This document shows positions 43,551-52,872 of a stretch of DNA of 64,000 nucleotides, in pieces. How positions within the stretch are numbered: position 1 is the stretch's first letter; every line of letters begins with the position of its first letter. The DNA is taken from contig NZ_JWLL01000006.1 of assembly GCF_000814025.1 (NCBI RefSeq), positions 434,001-498,000 on the forward strand, written 5' to 3'. The translations under genes and the position numbers were made by a program. This DNA comes from Tateyamaria sp. ANG-S1 (GTDB lineage: Bacteria; Pseudomonadota; Alphaproteobacteria; Rhodobacterales; Rhodobacteraceae). A model generated the notes under the pieces. The model was not told the DNA's origin, made no database searches, and saw nothing but the letters and a program-made list of their open reading frames with translations.

Positions 43551-44742
43551 GCAAGCTGCCTTCTCTAGCGTATCCCGAAAGCTGCCGCTTTGGGCTTTGT
43601 TGTCAACTCTTTGGTTTGGCCTGTGCGCCAGTATGGCCGCCGCGCATGAGGTCGTGCCGACGATTGCTGACCTGACAGTGACAGACGGGACCGTCCGGGT
43701 GGAAATGCGCGTGAATGTCGAGGCGCAGATGTCCGGCATCGACCTGGATCTGGTTGAGGATACCGACAACGCCGAGAATGCCGCAGATTATGACGCGCTG
43801 CGCGCCCTGAGTGACAGCGAGGTGGAGGCGCTGGTGCCGTCGCTTGTCGAGACCCTGAATGCGCTGCCACTGGTGAGCATGGGTGGCGAGGCTGTGAGCT
43901 TTGCACTTGATACCGCGGCTGTTCCGCAGGTGGAGAATGAAGAACTGGCGCGCATCACGGATGTCGTTCTGACCGGAGTTGTCCCCGCGGGGACAGATAC
44001 GATTGAGGTGGCCTGGCCTGCCGGTGCCGGAGATCTGGTTTTGCGGCAGCAGGGGGTCGACTCGCCTTATACCGGTCTGATTTCGGGCGGTGACAGCAGT
44101 GGTCCGATTGCTGTTGCGGGGGGAGGTGCTGCCTCTGGCTGGCAGACCTTTGGCGCATACGTGCCCGTAGGCTTTGATCACATTCTGCCCAAGGGGCTTG
44201 ATCATATCTTGTTCGTGCTGGGGCTGTTTTTCCTGTCCACGCGGCTGGGCCCGCTTCTGTGGCAGGTCACGGCCTTTACCATTGCCCATACGGTCACGCT
44301 GGCGCTTGGCGCACTGGGGATTGTCAACCTGCCGGGCAGCATCGTGGAGCCGCTGATTGCGGCGTCGATTGTCTATGTGGCCATCGAAAACATCTTTGCC
44401 CGTGGGCTGAACCCATGGCGGCCTGCGATCATCTTTGGCTTTGGGTTGCTGCACGGGCTTGGCTTTGCCTCGGTCCTTGGCGAATTCGGCTTGCCCGAGG
44501 GGCAGTTCATCCCGGCGCTGATCGGCTTCAATGTCGGGGTCGAGATTGGCCAGCTGACGGTCATCGCGCTGTCGGCAATACTGCTTTGGTTGGGCGTGCG
44601 CGCGGCGCGGATGTCCGACCTTGAGGGGCAGGAAGAGACGATCACCGACTACAACGTGATGTTCCGGGCCTGGTCACTGACCGGTTCGTTGCTGATTGCG
44701 GTGATTGCGATCTACTGGGTGATCGAGCGGACGCTGCTTTAA
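43540..44742 (+). CDS. HupE/UreJ family membrane protein
   Basis: About 400 residues. A signal peptide (KLPLWALLSTLWFGLCASMAAA) exposes a mature AHEVVP N-terminus and an extracytoplasmic region of about 180 residues. A HupE/UreJ membrane domain with six or so helices follows, containing GFDHILPKGLDHILFVLGLFF, FTIAHTVTLALGALG, VYVAIENIFARG and LLHGLGFASVLGEFGLP. The His-rich GxDHI and HGLGFA motifs are the family's metal-permease signature (nickel/cobalt, possibly copper). ATG 43540 and 43549 are both possible. The stop overlaps convergent thiE by 4 bp. Confidence 0.85.
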   Translation: MKIMQAAFSSVSRKLPLWALLSTLWFGLCASMAAAHEVVPTIADLTVTDGTVRVEMRVNVEAQMSGIDLDLVEDTDNAENAADYDALRALSDSEVEALVPSLVETLNALPLVSMGGEAVSFALDTAAVPQVENEELARITDVVLTGVVPAGTDTIEVAWPAGAGDLVLRQQGVDSPYTGLISGGDSSGPIAVAGGGAASGWQTFGAYVPVGFDHILPKGLDHILFVLGLFFLSTRLGPLLWQVTAFTIAHTVTLALGALGIVNLPGSIVEPLIAASIVYVAIENIFARGLNPWRPAIIFGFGLLHGLGFASVLGEFGLPEGQFIPALIGFNVGVEIGQLTVIALSAILLWLGVRAARMSDLEGQEETITDYNVMFRAWSLTGSLLIAVIAIYWVIERTLL

Positions 44743-45353
44743 CCGATCGGGTCTATCAGGCGGGCGAGGGCGGCGGCTGGATCATCGTCGCCCCAGATTT
44801 CTTCGCCAACACCGAAAAAGTCAGTGATAGGGGCAAGGCGCTTGACTGTGTCGAGCGTCAGGCCGCCCTCGGCCACCACGGGCACTTCGATCATCTCGGA
44901 CCACCAGGCAAAAAGGTCGTCCTCGGCTGTCGCCTCCTCCGCCACACCGGCGAGAGGACCAAAGGCGATGTAGTCGGCACCGGCTTCACCCGCTGTCATG
45001 CCATCATGGCGCGAGGTGCCGCAGAAGCTGCCGATGATGGCATCGGGCCCCAGCGCCTTGCGCGCGTCGCGGACGGATTTGGCGGCATCGCTCAGGTGCA
45101 CGCCGTCGAGGCCAAGACGCTCGGCCAGGCTCACATGGTTGTTCAATACGATGGCAACGTCGTGGGCATGCGCGACTTCCCGGCAGGCATCGGCGGCTCG
45201 GGAAATGCGGTCCTCATCCTGTGTGGCAAGGGCGAGGCGGATGCAGGCCACGTCATGCGCCTCAAGCACGGCGTTCAATTGCCCCGGAAAGACGGACAGC
45301 TCGAAGACAGGCGGGGTCAGGAGGTAGATCTGCGGCTGCTCGGGGGCACTCAT
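44739..45353 (-). CDS. thiE: Thiamine phosphate synthase (ThiE-like)
   Basis: A 204-residue TIM-barrel protein of the ThiE/TenI family. The central GLDGVHLSDAAKSVRDARKALGPDAIIGSFCGTSRHDGMTAGEAGADYIAFGPL matches the phosphate- and pyrimidine-binding part, but the canonical LGQED is replaced by LSDAA and the GxSTHT by GTSRHD. It may therefore be a divergent paralogue with altered substrate use. ATG 45353 follows AGAAGGA. The remaining thi genes are not in the window. Confidence 0.72.
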   Translation of the reverse strand: MSAPEQPQIYLLTPPVFELSVFPGQLNAVLEAHDVACIRLALATQDEDRISRAADACREVAHAHDVAIVLNNHVSLAERLGLDGVHLSDAAKSVRDARKALGPDAIIGSFCGTSRHDGMTAGEAGADYIAFGPLAGVAEEATAEDDLFAWWSEMIEVPVVAEGGLTLDTVKRLAPITDFFGVGEEIWGDDDPAAALARLIDPIG

Positions 45354-45416
45354 GGGCGTTGTCCTTCTGCTCTTGCGTGCCGCTCTAGCCGGAAAAGGCA
45401 GGGCTTGAAAAGATTT

Positions 45417-45450
45417 ATGCCTCCGGCGGGGATTTTTTTGAAACAGGGAA
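45417..45450 (+). repeat. Dispersed GATTTTTTTGAAACAGGGAA element, copy C
   Basis: ATGCCTCCGGCGGG followed by GATTTTTTTGAAACAGGGAA. It is placed between divergent thiE and the TrmJ-type gene, about 40 bp before the latter's start. The 22-nt tail is identical to copy B at 24969-24990 and differs from copy A by one T. Confidence 0.65.
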
Positions 45451-45491
45451 GGGGATTGTCGGGCGTTCTGTGTCGCGGTAGACGGCGCGCC

Positions 45492-46220
45492 ATGACACCG
45501 ACATTTGTGCTGACGCGCCCTCAGATGGGCGAGAACATCGGGGCGGCTGCCCGCGCGATGCTGAACTTTGGCGTGGACCGGATGCGCATCGTGGATCCCC
45601 GCGACGGCTGGCCCAATCCTGCGGCAGTGGCGATGGCGAGCGGCGCGGGGCGGGTGCTGGATGCCGCAACGGTGCATCCGGATGTGGCGGGCAGCGTCAC
45701 TGACTGCACCTATGTCTATGCCACGACGGCCCGGATGCGGGACATGACCAAGGACGTGCTGAGCCCCGAGGCCGCCATGCAGGACGCCGCACGTCGCATC
45801 GCAGAAGGCCAGCACGTGGCCGTGATGTTTGGGCCGGAGCGGGCTGGGCTGGAGAACGAGGATCTGGCGCAGGCCAATGCGCTGATCACGGTGCCTGTGA
45901 ACCCTGAATTTCCATCTTTGAATCTTGCCCAATGCGTTTTGCTGGTGGGCTACGAGTGGCGGCGTGCCAGTGCGGAGATTGAGCATCGCGTGACCGAGAT
46001 GGCGGGCACCGAATGGGCCGACGGGAACGAAATCGACCATCTTGCACGCCATTTCGAGGAGCGGTTGGACGAGGCCGGGTTCTTTTTCCCCGAACACAAG
46101 GCCCCCAGCATGAAGATGAACCTGCGCAATCTGTGGAGCCGGATGCCGCTGACCCGTGCCGATGTGCAGACCCTGCACGGCATGCTGCGTCAGATGGTCC
46201 GGTGGGCGAACCGCCCCTGA
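45492..46220 (+). CDS. TrmH/TrmJ-family RNA 2'-O-methyltransferase
   Basis: A 242-residue SPOUT methyltransferase. Motif 1 is FVLTRPQMGENIGAAARAMLNFG, motif 2 MFGPERAGLENEDL and motif 3 NPEFPSLNLAQCVLL, all intact. The C-terminal extension (about 165-242, HLARHFEERLDEAGFFFP ... MLRQMVRW) matches TrmJ, which 2'-O-methylates C/U32 in tRNA. The ATG is at 45492; the open frame continues upstream to 45006 but only through thiE antisense. Confidence 0.9.
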   Translation: MTPTFVLTRPQMGENIGAAARAMLNFGVDRMRIVDPRDGWPNPAAVAMASGAGRVLDAATVHPDVAGSVTDCTYVYATTARMRDMTKDVLSPEAAMQDAARRIAEGQHVAVMFGPERAGLENEDLAQANALITVPVNPEFPSLNLAQCVLLVGYEWRRASAEIEHRVTEMAGTEWADGNEIDHLARHFEERLDEAGFFFPEHKAPSMKMNLRNLWSRMPLTRADVQTLHGMLRQMVRWANRP

Positions 46221-46279
46221 CGCTGGACGACCCCGCACGGCGGACTTAGGTTGCGCGGTGAGCAAGAACCGGAGCCAAG

Positions 46280-47425
46280 ATGGCAAAGAACCGTAGTATT
46301 TTCGAAGAGGTCGGGACCACCGAAAAGCAGTTGGTCGAAACGGGGGTGATCGACAAGGGCAGGGGCGGCGCGCGCGGTGCGATCCGCGTCTGGCTGATGA
46401 TGCTCTTTGCCCTCGTGGTCGTGATGATTGCTGTGGGTGGACTGACCCGTCTGACCGACAGTGGGCTGTCGATCACCGAATGGCGGCCCTTTACCGGGGC
46501 CATTCCGCCGCTGAGCCAGGCGGATTGGGAGGCGGAATTCGCATTGTACCAGCAGATCGACGAGTTTCGGCTGCAGAACGCCTGGATGACCATGGCCGAC
46601 TTCAAGGTCATCTACTGGTGGGAATGGGGGCACCGGCAGCTTGGCCGGGTAATCGGCCTTGTCTGGGCCATTGGTTTCTTCTGGTTTCTGATCCGCCGCC
46701 AGATCCCGACGGGTTGGACACCGCGTCTGCTGGGCCTGGGCGTGCTTGGCGGGCTGCAAGGTGCGATCGGTTGGTGGATGGTTGCGAGCGGTGTAACGCA
46801 GGGCGAGGGGATGCTTGATGTGGCCAGCTACCGGCTGGCGACCCATCTGGGCCTTGCTTTTGTCATTCTGGGCTTCATTGCCTGGTATACTTACTTGCTG
46901 GGCCGTCCTGAGCGGGAGTTGATGCAGGCGCGCCGCGACAAGGAAGCCAAGCTGTTTTCGATGTCCACCGGGCTGATGCACTTTGCCTTTCTGCAAATTC
47001 TGATCGGCGCGCTGGTTGCGGGCATTGATGCTGGGCGCACGTACACCGACTGGCCACTCATGGGCGGGCAGGTGTTCCCCGCGACGGCCTTTGTGTTTGA
47101 GCCATGGTGGCGGAATTTCTTTGAAAGCCCCGGCCTTGTGCAATTTATCCACCGGATCACGGGCTATCTGCTTTTTGTCTTTGCCGTCGTCGTCTGGCTG
47201 CGCGGGCGCAAATCGGCGCATGAACGGACGCGCTTTACCTTCAACGCGGTCTTTGCCGCCATGAGCCTGCAGATCGTGCTGGGCATTGTCACTGTCCTTT
47301 ATGGCGCGCCGTGGCAGGTGGCGATCCTGCACCAGTTCCTGGCCGTGGTCCTGTGGGCATTGATCCTGCGCGGGCGTTTCCTCGCCGCATATCCGATTGC
47401 AACATCCATCCGGGGGACATCCTGA
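46280..47425 (+). CDS. ctaA: Haem A synthase
   Basis: A 381-residue inner-membrane enzyme oxidising haem O to haem A for aa3-type cytochrome oxidase. It is the Cox15-type form with about eight helices. GGLTRLTDSGLSITEWRPFTGAIPPLSQADWEAEF, WEWGHRQLGR, SYRLATHLGLAF, AGRTYTDWPLMGGQVFP, FIHRITGYLLF and ILHQFLAVVLW include the conserved haem-ligand histidines. The stop overlaps the next ATG by 1 nt (TGATG). Confidence 0.95.
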   Translation: MAKNRSIFEEVGTTEKQLVETGVIDKGRGGARGAIRVWLMMLFALVVVMIAVGGLTRLTDSGLSITEWRPFTGAIPPLSQADWEAEFALYQQIDEFRLQNAWMTMADFKVIYWWEWGHRQLGRVIGLVWAIGFFWFLIRRQIPTGWTPRLLGLGVLGGLQGAIGWWMVASGVTQGEGMLDVASYRLATHLGLAFVILGFIAWYTYLLGRPERELMQARRDKEAKLFSMSTGLMHFAFLQILIGALVAGIDAGRTYTDWPLMGGQVFPATAFVFEPWWRNFFESPGLVQFIHRITGYLLFVFAVVVWLRGRKSAHERTRFTFNAVFAAMSLQIVLGIVTVLYGAPWQVAILHQFLAVVLWALILRGRFLAAYPIATSIRGTS

Positions 47426-48900
47426 TGAGTGCGTTTGACGACCTGCTTGCCCATGACCACACCACGCAGGCTCTGGGACAGGTGGCAGGTCGCCTTGGCT
47501 GGGATCAGGAGACGATGATGCCGCGCGGTGCTGCTGCGCAACGGGGCGAAGAGATGGCTGCGATGGAAAGCGTGCTGCATGCGCGCCGGACAGATCCAAA
47601 GGTCGGTGATTGGTTGGCCGCGATTGACGCGGGTGGGTTGAGTGCCGTCGATGCGGCCAAGCTGCGCGAGATCAAGCGTGGCTATGACCGCGCCTCAAAG
47701 GTACCGGCGGATCTGGCGGCACAGATCGCGCGTGTGACGTCCACGGCGCAAGGCAAATGGGCCGAGGCGCGCGAGGCGGATGACTACGCGGCCTTTGCCC
47801 CCGTGCTGGCCGAGGTTATTGCCCTGAAGCGCGAAGAAGGTGCGGCGCTCGCAAATGGCGGCGACATTTATGACGCCATGTTGGAGGATTACGAACCCGG
47901 CACGACGGGTGCGGATCTGGAGGAGATGTTCGGCGCGTTGCGTCCGGCCTTGACCGAGCTGCGGGCTGCAATCCTCGACAAACCTGCGCCTGCACAGGTG
48001 CAAGGGCCGTTCGACGAAATGGCGCAGCTGCAGATCAGCACCCTGCTGGCCAAGACCTTTGGCTACGATCTGGGACATGGGCGCATCGACAAGGCGGTGC
48101 ATCCGTTCTCTTCCGGCTCGGGCAATGACGTACGGATCACCACGCGCACGAACCCGGACGACCCGTTCAACTGTTTCTACTCGACGATCCACGAGGTCGG
48201 GCACGCCTGCTATGAGCAGAACATCGACGATGCCTACCTGCTCAGCCCGCTGGGGCGCGGTGTGTCGATGGGGGTGCATGAAAGCCAGAGCCGCATCTAT
48301 GAGAACCAGCTGGCGCGCAGCCGCGCGTTTACCGGTTGGCTTTACGGTCAGATGCGCGATGCGTTTGGTGATTTCGGGATCGCGGACGAAGAGGCGTTCT
48401 ATGCTGCCGTGAACCGTGTCTCGAATGGCTATATCCGGACCGAAGCCGACGAGGTGCAGTATAACCTGCATGTCCTTTTACGCTTTGATCTGGAGCGGGC
48501 CCTGATGTCCGGTGACCTGGATGTTTCGGACCTGGAGGCCGCTTGGAACGACCGGTTCAAGGCTGACTTTGGCTATGCCGTCGACAAGCCGTCAAACGGT
48601 GTTTTGCAGGATGTGCATTGGTCTGTTGGACTGTTTGGATACTTCCCAACCTATTCGTTGGGCAATGTCTATGCCGGGTGCCTGCACGAGGCGTTGCGGG
48701 CGGCTGTTCCGGATCTTGATGCGCAACTGGCGCAAGGTGAAACGTCAGCGGCGACAGGCTGGTTGCGCGACAATTTGCAGGTGCATGGCAGTTTGTACGA
48801 GCCGCGTGAGATGATCGAACGAGCCAGTGGCCGCGCGCCGGGGCCGGAGCCGCTTCTGGCGTATCTCAAAGACAAATTCAGCGGTATTTACGGGTTTTAG
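47425..48900 (+). CDS. Carboxypeptidase M32 (Taq family)
   Basis: A 491-residue zinc metallocarboxypeptidase of family M32. The zinc motif HEVGH occupies residues 256-260, with DVRITTRTNPDDPFNCFYSTIHE upstream and GVSMGVHESQSRIYENQLARS (second Glu ligand) downstream; WSVGLFGYFPTYSLGNVYAGCL is also diagnostic. It releases C-terminal residues broadly, except beside Pro. ATG 47425 overlaps the ctaA stop, suggesting co-transcription with ctaA. Confidence 0.93.
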   Translation: MSAFDDLLAHDHTTQALGQVAGRLGWDQETMMPRGAAAQRGEEMAAMESVLHARRTDPKVGDWLAAIDAGGLSAVDAAKLREIKRGYDRASKVPADLAAQIARVTSTAQGKWAEAREADDYAAFAPVLAEVIALKREEGAALANGGDIYDAMLEDYEPGTTGADLEEMFGALRPALTELRAAILDKPAPAQVQGPFDEMAQLQISTLLAKTFGYDLGHGRIDKAVHPFSSGSGNDVRITTRTNPDDPFNCFYSTIHEVGHACYEQNIDDAYLLSPLGRGVSMGVHESQSRIYENQLARSRAFTGWLYGQMRDAFGDFGIADEEAFYAAVNRVSNGYIRTEADEVQYNLHVLLRFDLERALMSGDLDVSDLEAAWNDRFKADFGYAVDKPSNGVLQDVHWSVGLFGYFPTYSLGNVYAGCLHEALRAAVPDLDAQLAQGETSAATGWLRDNLQVHGSLYEPREMIERASGRAPGPEPLLAYLKDKFSGIYGF

Positions 48901-48918
48901 AAGCGCTGTGCCCATCGG

Positions 48919-48962
48919 GCGCACCCTACGCATATTGGTAGGGTGCGCATTTAATGCGCACC
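48919..48962. terminator. Overlapping alternative hairpins between convergent genes
   Basis: GCGCACCCTAC (48919-48929) pairs with GTAGGGTGCGC (48938-48948), an 11-bp stem. GGTGCGCAT (48942-48950) can instead pair with ATGCGCACC (48954-48962), a 9-bp stem around TTA. The two structures share 48942-48948, so only one can form at a time. They lie between the carboxypeptidase and gyrA stops. Confidence 0.65.
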
Positions 48963-48963
48963 G

Positions 48964-51696
48964 CTATTCTGCGTCTTCCTCATCAGCCTGATCCGCAATC
49001 CAGGCGACACTGACCACTTCCTCGCCCTTGCCCGTGTTGAACACGCGCACGCCGCCCGCGCTGCGCGAGCGGAAGCTGATGCCTTCGACGGGCACACGGA
49101 TCGATTGGCCCTTGGACGTCGCCAGCATGATCTGGTCGTCCATCTCAACTGGGAAGGAGGCGACGATGTCGCCGCCGCGCATTGCCTTGTCCATGGCCGC
49201 AACACCCAAGCCACCGCGACCGCGCACGGGGTAGTCGTGGCTGCTGCTGAGCTTGCCGGAACCGGTCGCAGTGATCGTCAGGATCAGGTTCTCGGCCGCG
49301 GACATTTCGGCATAGCGTTCGGGGGACAGGTTGCCGGGTGCGACATCATCCTCATCGCCTTCCGGCTCTTCGGTGACACCAGCCATCAGGCGGCGTTGCT
49401 TGAGGTAAGCCGCGCGTTCTTCGGCATCTGCGTCGAAATGGCGGATGATCGACATGGACACGACGCGATCCGATCCGTTCAGCTTGACCCCGCGCACGCC
49501 CACAGACGAGCGGCTGTTGAACACGCGCACGTCGGTGGCCGGGAACCGGATGGCGCGGCCCGAGTTTGTCACCAGCATCACGTCGTCATCGTTGGACGCG
49601 ATGCGGGCGTTGATAAGGGTCGTGTCGGCGTGTTCATCCTCGAATTTCATGGCAATCTTGCCGTTCGCCTTCACATTGGTGAAGTCGCTCAGCTTGTTGC
49701 GACGCACGGTGCCGGCAGAGGTGGCGAAGACGACCTGCAGGTCATCCCATTCCTTCTCATCGCGATCCACAGGCATGATGGCCGCGATGCTAACCCCTTG
49801 CGGTATCGGCAGAATATTGACAATCGCCTTGCCCTTCGACGTGCGGCCACCTTGCGGCAGGCGCCAGGTCTTGAGCTTGTAGACCATGCCATCGGTGGTG
49901 AAGAACAAGAGCTGCGTGTGCGTGTTCGCGACGAAGAGGGTGGTGATCACGTCCTCTTCCTTGGTCTGCATGCCGCTGACACCCTTGCCGCCGCGCTTCT
50001 GACTGCGGAAGTTGGCGAGCGGGGTGCGCTTGATGTAACCGCCAGAGGTCACGGTGACGACCATGTCCTCACGCTCGATCAGGTCTTCGTCTTCCATGTC
50101 GCCGGACCAGTCGACGATTTCGGTGCGACGGGGCACGGCGAACTGGTCTTTCACCTCGGTCAATTCGTCCGAAATGATACCCATGATCCGTTCGCGCGAA
50201 CCCAGAATTTCCAAGTATTCCTTGATCTTTGCAGCGAGTTCTTCAAGTTCGTCCGTGACTTCCTTGACCCCGATCTGGGTCAGGCGTTGCAGGCGCAGAT
50301 CAAGGATGGCGCGCGCCTGAATTTCCGTCAGGTTGTAGGTGCCATCGTCGTGCATTTTGGACAGCGGATCGTCGATGAGGCGCAGGTAGCCTTCAATCTC
50401 GGCGGCGGGCCAGCGGCGTTCCATCAGTTTGGCGCGTGCCTCTGCCGCGTCGGCGGAGGAGCGGATGGTGGCGACCACTTCGTCTACATTTGAGACCGCA
50501 ACGGCGAGGCCACACAAGATGTGGCTGCGATCACGTGCTTTGCGCAGGTCGAATGCGGTGCGGCGGATGACGACTTCTTCGCGGAAATCGAGGAACGAGG
50601 TGAGGAACCGGCGCAGGGTCAGTTGCTCGGGTCGGCCGCCGTTCAGTGCCAGCATGTTGCAGCCGAAAGAGGTTTGCATCGGGGTGAACCGGAAGAGCTG
50701 GTTTAGGACAACTTCCGCGGTCGCGTCGCGCTTCAATTCGATGACCACGCGGACGCCGTTGCGGTCGGATTCGTCCTGGACGTGGCTGATCCCTTCGATG
50801 CGCTTTTCACGTGCGGCCTCGGCGATGCGTTCGATCATCGTGGCCTTGTTCACCTGATAAGGAATCTCATCAATAACAATGGCGTAGCGGTCTTTCCTCA
50901 ACTCCTCGACGCGGGTTTTGGAGCGGACAATGACGCTGCCGCGTCCTTCGAGGTAGGCTTTGCGCGCGCCGGAGCGGCCCAGCATGATGCCGCCTGTTGG
51001 GAAGTCAGGGCCGGGCACGTAGTCGATGAGCGCTTCGGAGGACAGGTCCGGGTCTTCGATCAGGGCGAGGCAGGCGTCGACCACTTCGCCCAGGTTGTGG
51101 GGCGGGATGTTTGTGGCCATGCCAACGGCGATGCCACCTGCGCCGTTGACCAGCATGTTGGGGAAGCGGGCGGGCAGGACTGTGGGTTCGCGGTCTTTGC
51201 CGTCGTAATTGTCCTGGAAATCGACCGTGTCCTTGTCGATATCGGCGAGGACGAAGGCCGCCGGTTTGTCCATGCGGACTTCGGTATAGCGCATGGCAGC
51301 GGGGTTGTCGCCGTCCATGGAGCCGAAGTTGCCTTGCCCGTCAAGTAGCGGTAAAGACATGGAAAAATCCTGCGCCATGCGCACGAGCGCATCGTAGATC
51401 GCGCTGTCGCCGTGAGGGTGGTACTTACCCATGACGTCGCCGACAGGACGGGCGGATTTGCGGTAGGATTTGTCGTGTGTGTTCCCGGTTTCGTGCATTG
51501 CATAAAGGATGCGCCGGTGCACAGGTTTTAGGCCGTCGCGCAGGTCGGGAATGGCGCGGGAGACGATGACCGACATGGCGTAGTCCAGATAGGACGTGCG
51601 CATTTCGGCTTCGATGGAGACCGAAGGGCCATCGTATTCCGGCCGCTCTGGCCGCATTTCATCATCATTTTCAGGGGGTTGTGGCGTGTCGTTCAC
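48964..51696 (-). CDS. gyrA: DNA gyrase subunit A
   Basis: A 910-residue type II topoisomerase subunit. The active-site Tyr is in [10 protein letters not shown]. The quinolone-resistance region reads [21 protein letters not shown], with Ser and Asp at the two positions usually mutated in resistant strains, i.e. the sensitive form. The C-terminal beta-pinwheel carries the GyrA box as QKRGGKG, and the tail is acidic. gyrA is monocistronic here, divergent from usg. Confidence 0.97.
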   Translation of the reverse strand: MNDTPQPPENDDEMRPERPEYDGPSVSIEAEMRTSYLDYAMSVIVSRAIPDLRDGLKPVHRRILYAMHETGNTHDKSYRKSARPVGDVMGKYHPHGDSAIYDALVRMAQDFSMSLPLLDGQGNFGSMDGDNPAAMRYTEVRMDKPAAFVLADIDKDTVDFQDNYDGKDREPTVLPARFPNMLVNGAGGIAVGMATNIPPHNLGEVVDACLALIEDPDLSSEALIDYVPGPDFPTGGIMLGRSGARKAYLEGRGSVIVRSKTRVEELRKDRYAIVIDEIPYQVNKATMIERIAEAAREKRIEGISHVQDESDRNGVRVVIELKRDATAEVVLNQLFRFTPMQTSFGCNMLALNGGRPEQLTLRRFLTSFLDFREEVVIRRTAFDLRKARDRSHILCGLAVAVSNVDEVVATIRSSADAAEARAKLMERRWPAAEIEGYLRLIDDPLSKMHDDGTYNLTEIQARAILDLRLQRLTQIGVKEVTDELEELAAKIKEYLEILGSRERIMGIISDELTEVKDQFAVPRRTEIVDWSGDMEDEDLIEREDMVVTVTSGGYIKRTPLANFRSQKRGGKGVSGMQTKEEDVITTLFVANTHTQLLFFTTDGMVYKLKTWRLPQGGRTSKGKAIVNILPIPQGVSIAAIMPVDRDEKEWDDLQVVFATSAGTVRRNKLSDFTNVKANGKIAMKFEDEHADTTLINARIASNDDDVMLVTNSGRAIRFPATDVRVFNSRSSVGVRGVKLNGSDRVVSMSIIRHFDADAEERAAYLKQRRLMAGVTEEPEGDEDDVAPGNLSPERYAEMSAAENLILTITATGSGKLSSSHDYPVRGRGGLGVAAMDKAMRGGDIVASFPVEMDDQIMLATSKGQSIRVPVEGISFRSRSAGGVRVFNTGKGEEVVSVAWIADQADEEDAE

Positions 51697-51887
51697 GTGG
51701 CTCTGCCCGTTCTGTCGCGTGCTCTATATCTTGGGTCTGGTTCTATCAGAAACCGCATATAGGGTGCAATGCTTGAGGTGCGGCGTTGTTAGCACTCTGC
51801 CCGGATCGGTGATAGGCTGTTGTTTTCATTGAAAATTAATCGGTGATCGGCTCTGCTGAGCATAGAGCAGAAATAAAGAGGTGCGAT

Positions 51888-52157
51888 ATGGCCGAGAGCG
51901 AGACCGAGTTGATGCTGAAGGGATATGGGCTGACCACGGCGGAGATGTTCTATCATATGCCGGACTATGTGCATGTTTTGAATACATTTATCTGGCAGGA
52001 CTACGATCTGGCACCGGACCATCCGCGGCTGTTCAAGTTTATCGACTTCTGGCGGGCGGAGATTGAGGGGGCGCTGCATTCTGTGCGCTTTACTCACCGC
52101 AAGATGATTGGGCCGGGCGAGTGGCAGAACGTGACGGGCGAGTTCACGCTGCAGTGA
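51888..52157 (+). CDS. usg: Usg family protein
   Basis: An 89-residue protein matching the alphaproteobacterial Usg family: LKGYGLTTAEMFYHMPDYVHVL, then TFIWQDYDLAPDHPRLFKFIDFW and EIEGALHSVRFTHRKMIGPGEW. The name came from an ORF upstream of a trp gene cluster; the function is unknown. No trp genes are in this window. ATG 51888 follows AAAGAGG. The next 308 bp contain no gene. Confidence 0.9.
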   Translation: MAESETELMLKGYGLTTAEMFYHMPDYVHVLNTFIWQDYDLAPDHPRLFKFIDFWRAEIEGALHSVRFTHRKMIGPGEWQNVTGEFTLQ

Positions 52158-52203
52158 AAGTTAGTGGAGCGCGCGGTGGGGCGAGACGGGTGGCTAACAC
52201 CCG

Positions 52204-52311
52204 AAACTGCATATTTTCAGCTTCAAACTGCGCATTTTTGACGGTCGCGTTTGGCCGGTTTTCCACGTCATTTGGCAAAACTGCACATTTTGGCCGTAAA
52301 ACTGCGTGTTT
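52204..52311 (+). repeat. Four iteron-like AAACTGC-RYR-TTTT repeats
   Basis: The copies begin at 52204, 52225, 52278 and 52298. All read AAACTGC, then A/G-C/T-A/G, then TTTT. Spacing is 21, 53 and 20 bp, so they form two pairs each about two helical turns apart. The motif is near-palindromic around TGCGCA. This layout is typical of cooperative protein binding. Confidence 0.6.
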
Positions 52312-52373
52312 TGGGTGCGCAGCAGCGATTAACCTGTTGGTAAGATGTGCGTCGGCGTTAACCTTTGTTGTCC

Positions 52374-52423
52374 GGCCCGGCAGGTGCGCTCTTTGCTGCG
52401 CAAATTCACCCACCCGCCGGGCC
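52374..52423. terminator. GC-rich hairpin with TTTGC-TGC-GCAAA core
   Basis: Arms GGCCCGGCAGGTG (52374-52386) and CACCCGCCGGGCC (52411-52423) pair at 12 of 13 positions. The inner TTTGC-TGC-GCAAA (52392-52404) is identical to that in the hairpin at 24012-24058. It lies about 40 bp beyond the end of the minus-strand membrane-protein gene. Confidence 0.6.
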
Positions 52424-52465
52424 CATTGAAGTATCGCCGCTTGCGGTTGTCAGTGATGTGCCCAA

Positions 52466-52864
52466 CTACGCGCTTGGCAGAAAGCACAGGTTCAGGCCGA
52501 TCAGTGCAGCCCAGAATCCCGTCTCAAGGGTTTCGGTGATGGGTTGGGACCCCTCAAGCCAACCCCAGACATGGACGACGACCATGAAGACGCAGAACAA
52601 GGTGAAGTATTCGAGCAAGAGTTGAAGACCCGATCCATCGAGTGCGGCACGGAGAAAAAAGACGTTGGTGACAATCGCAAAGGACCCCAGGCAACGGGCG
52701 AAGTACCAAGCGAGATCTGTGTCGTCGGGGAGCCGCCAAAGCAGCATCCGGGCCCACACGCGCGGCGCCAGAAAAATCGGCAGGGAAAATGCGAAGAAGG
52801 TCACGCAGGTCAGAACCAGCATGTAGGTTTGGGCGTGATTGGCCCATATTCCGATGAACTGCAT
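52466..52864 (-). CDS. Small integral membrane protein of unknown function
   Basis: A 132-residue protein with four hydrophobic helices: TYMLVLTCVTFFAFSLPIFLAP, YFARCLGSFAIVTNVFFLRAAL, LLLEYFTLFCVFMVVVHVWGW and ETGFWAALIGLNLCFLP. No family is recognised. ATG 52864 (MQFIGIWANHAQ) is chosen; a start at 52900 would overlap the upstream gene. It lies 8 bp downstream of the secreted repeat protein, so the two are very likely one transcript. Confidence 0.75.
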   Translation of the reverse strand: MQFIGIWANHAQTYMLVLTCVTFFAFSLPIFLAPRVWARMLLWRLPDDTDLAWYFARCLGSFAIVTNVFFLRAALDGSGLQLLLEYFTLFCVFMVVVHVWGWLEGSQPITETLETGFWAALIGLNLCFLPSA

Positions 52865-52872
52865 GTCGGACC

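Larger units (their letters stand above)
52158..52465. other. Gene-free region with repeats, half-sites and hairpin
   Basis: No credible gene is found. The region holds four AAACTGC-RYR-TTTT repeats (52204-52311) and a TTAACC-TGTTG-GTAA stretch (52329-52342) resembling a CtrA-type site TTAA-N7-TTAA with one mismatch. A second TTAACC is at 52358-52363, and a large GC-rich hairpin at 52374-52423. It also contains the 3' flank of usg and of the convergent membrane-protein gene. Confidence 0.6.

Noticed and set aside
46190-47599. A 469-codon frame antisense to ctaA
   Set aside because: A composition-driven shadow of a membrane-protein gene; no membrane segments or motifs of its own.
49105-50493. 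A 462-codon frame opposite gyrA
   Set aside because: No start signals, Gly/His/Val-biased sequence and complete overlap with gyrA.
52204-52311. Repeats considered as a CRISPR array or plasmid origin
   Set aside because: The repeats are only 14 nt with uneven spacing and no cas genes. No rep gene or DnaA-box cluster is present, so neither a CRISPR nor an origin is claimed.
52144-52413. An 89-codon minus-strand frame over the iteron region
   Set aside because: Its sequence is produced by the repeated AAACTGC motif and shows no protein-like features or initiation signal.
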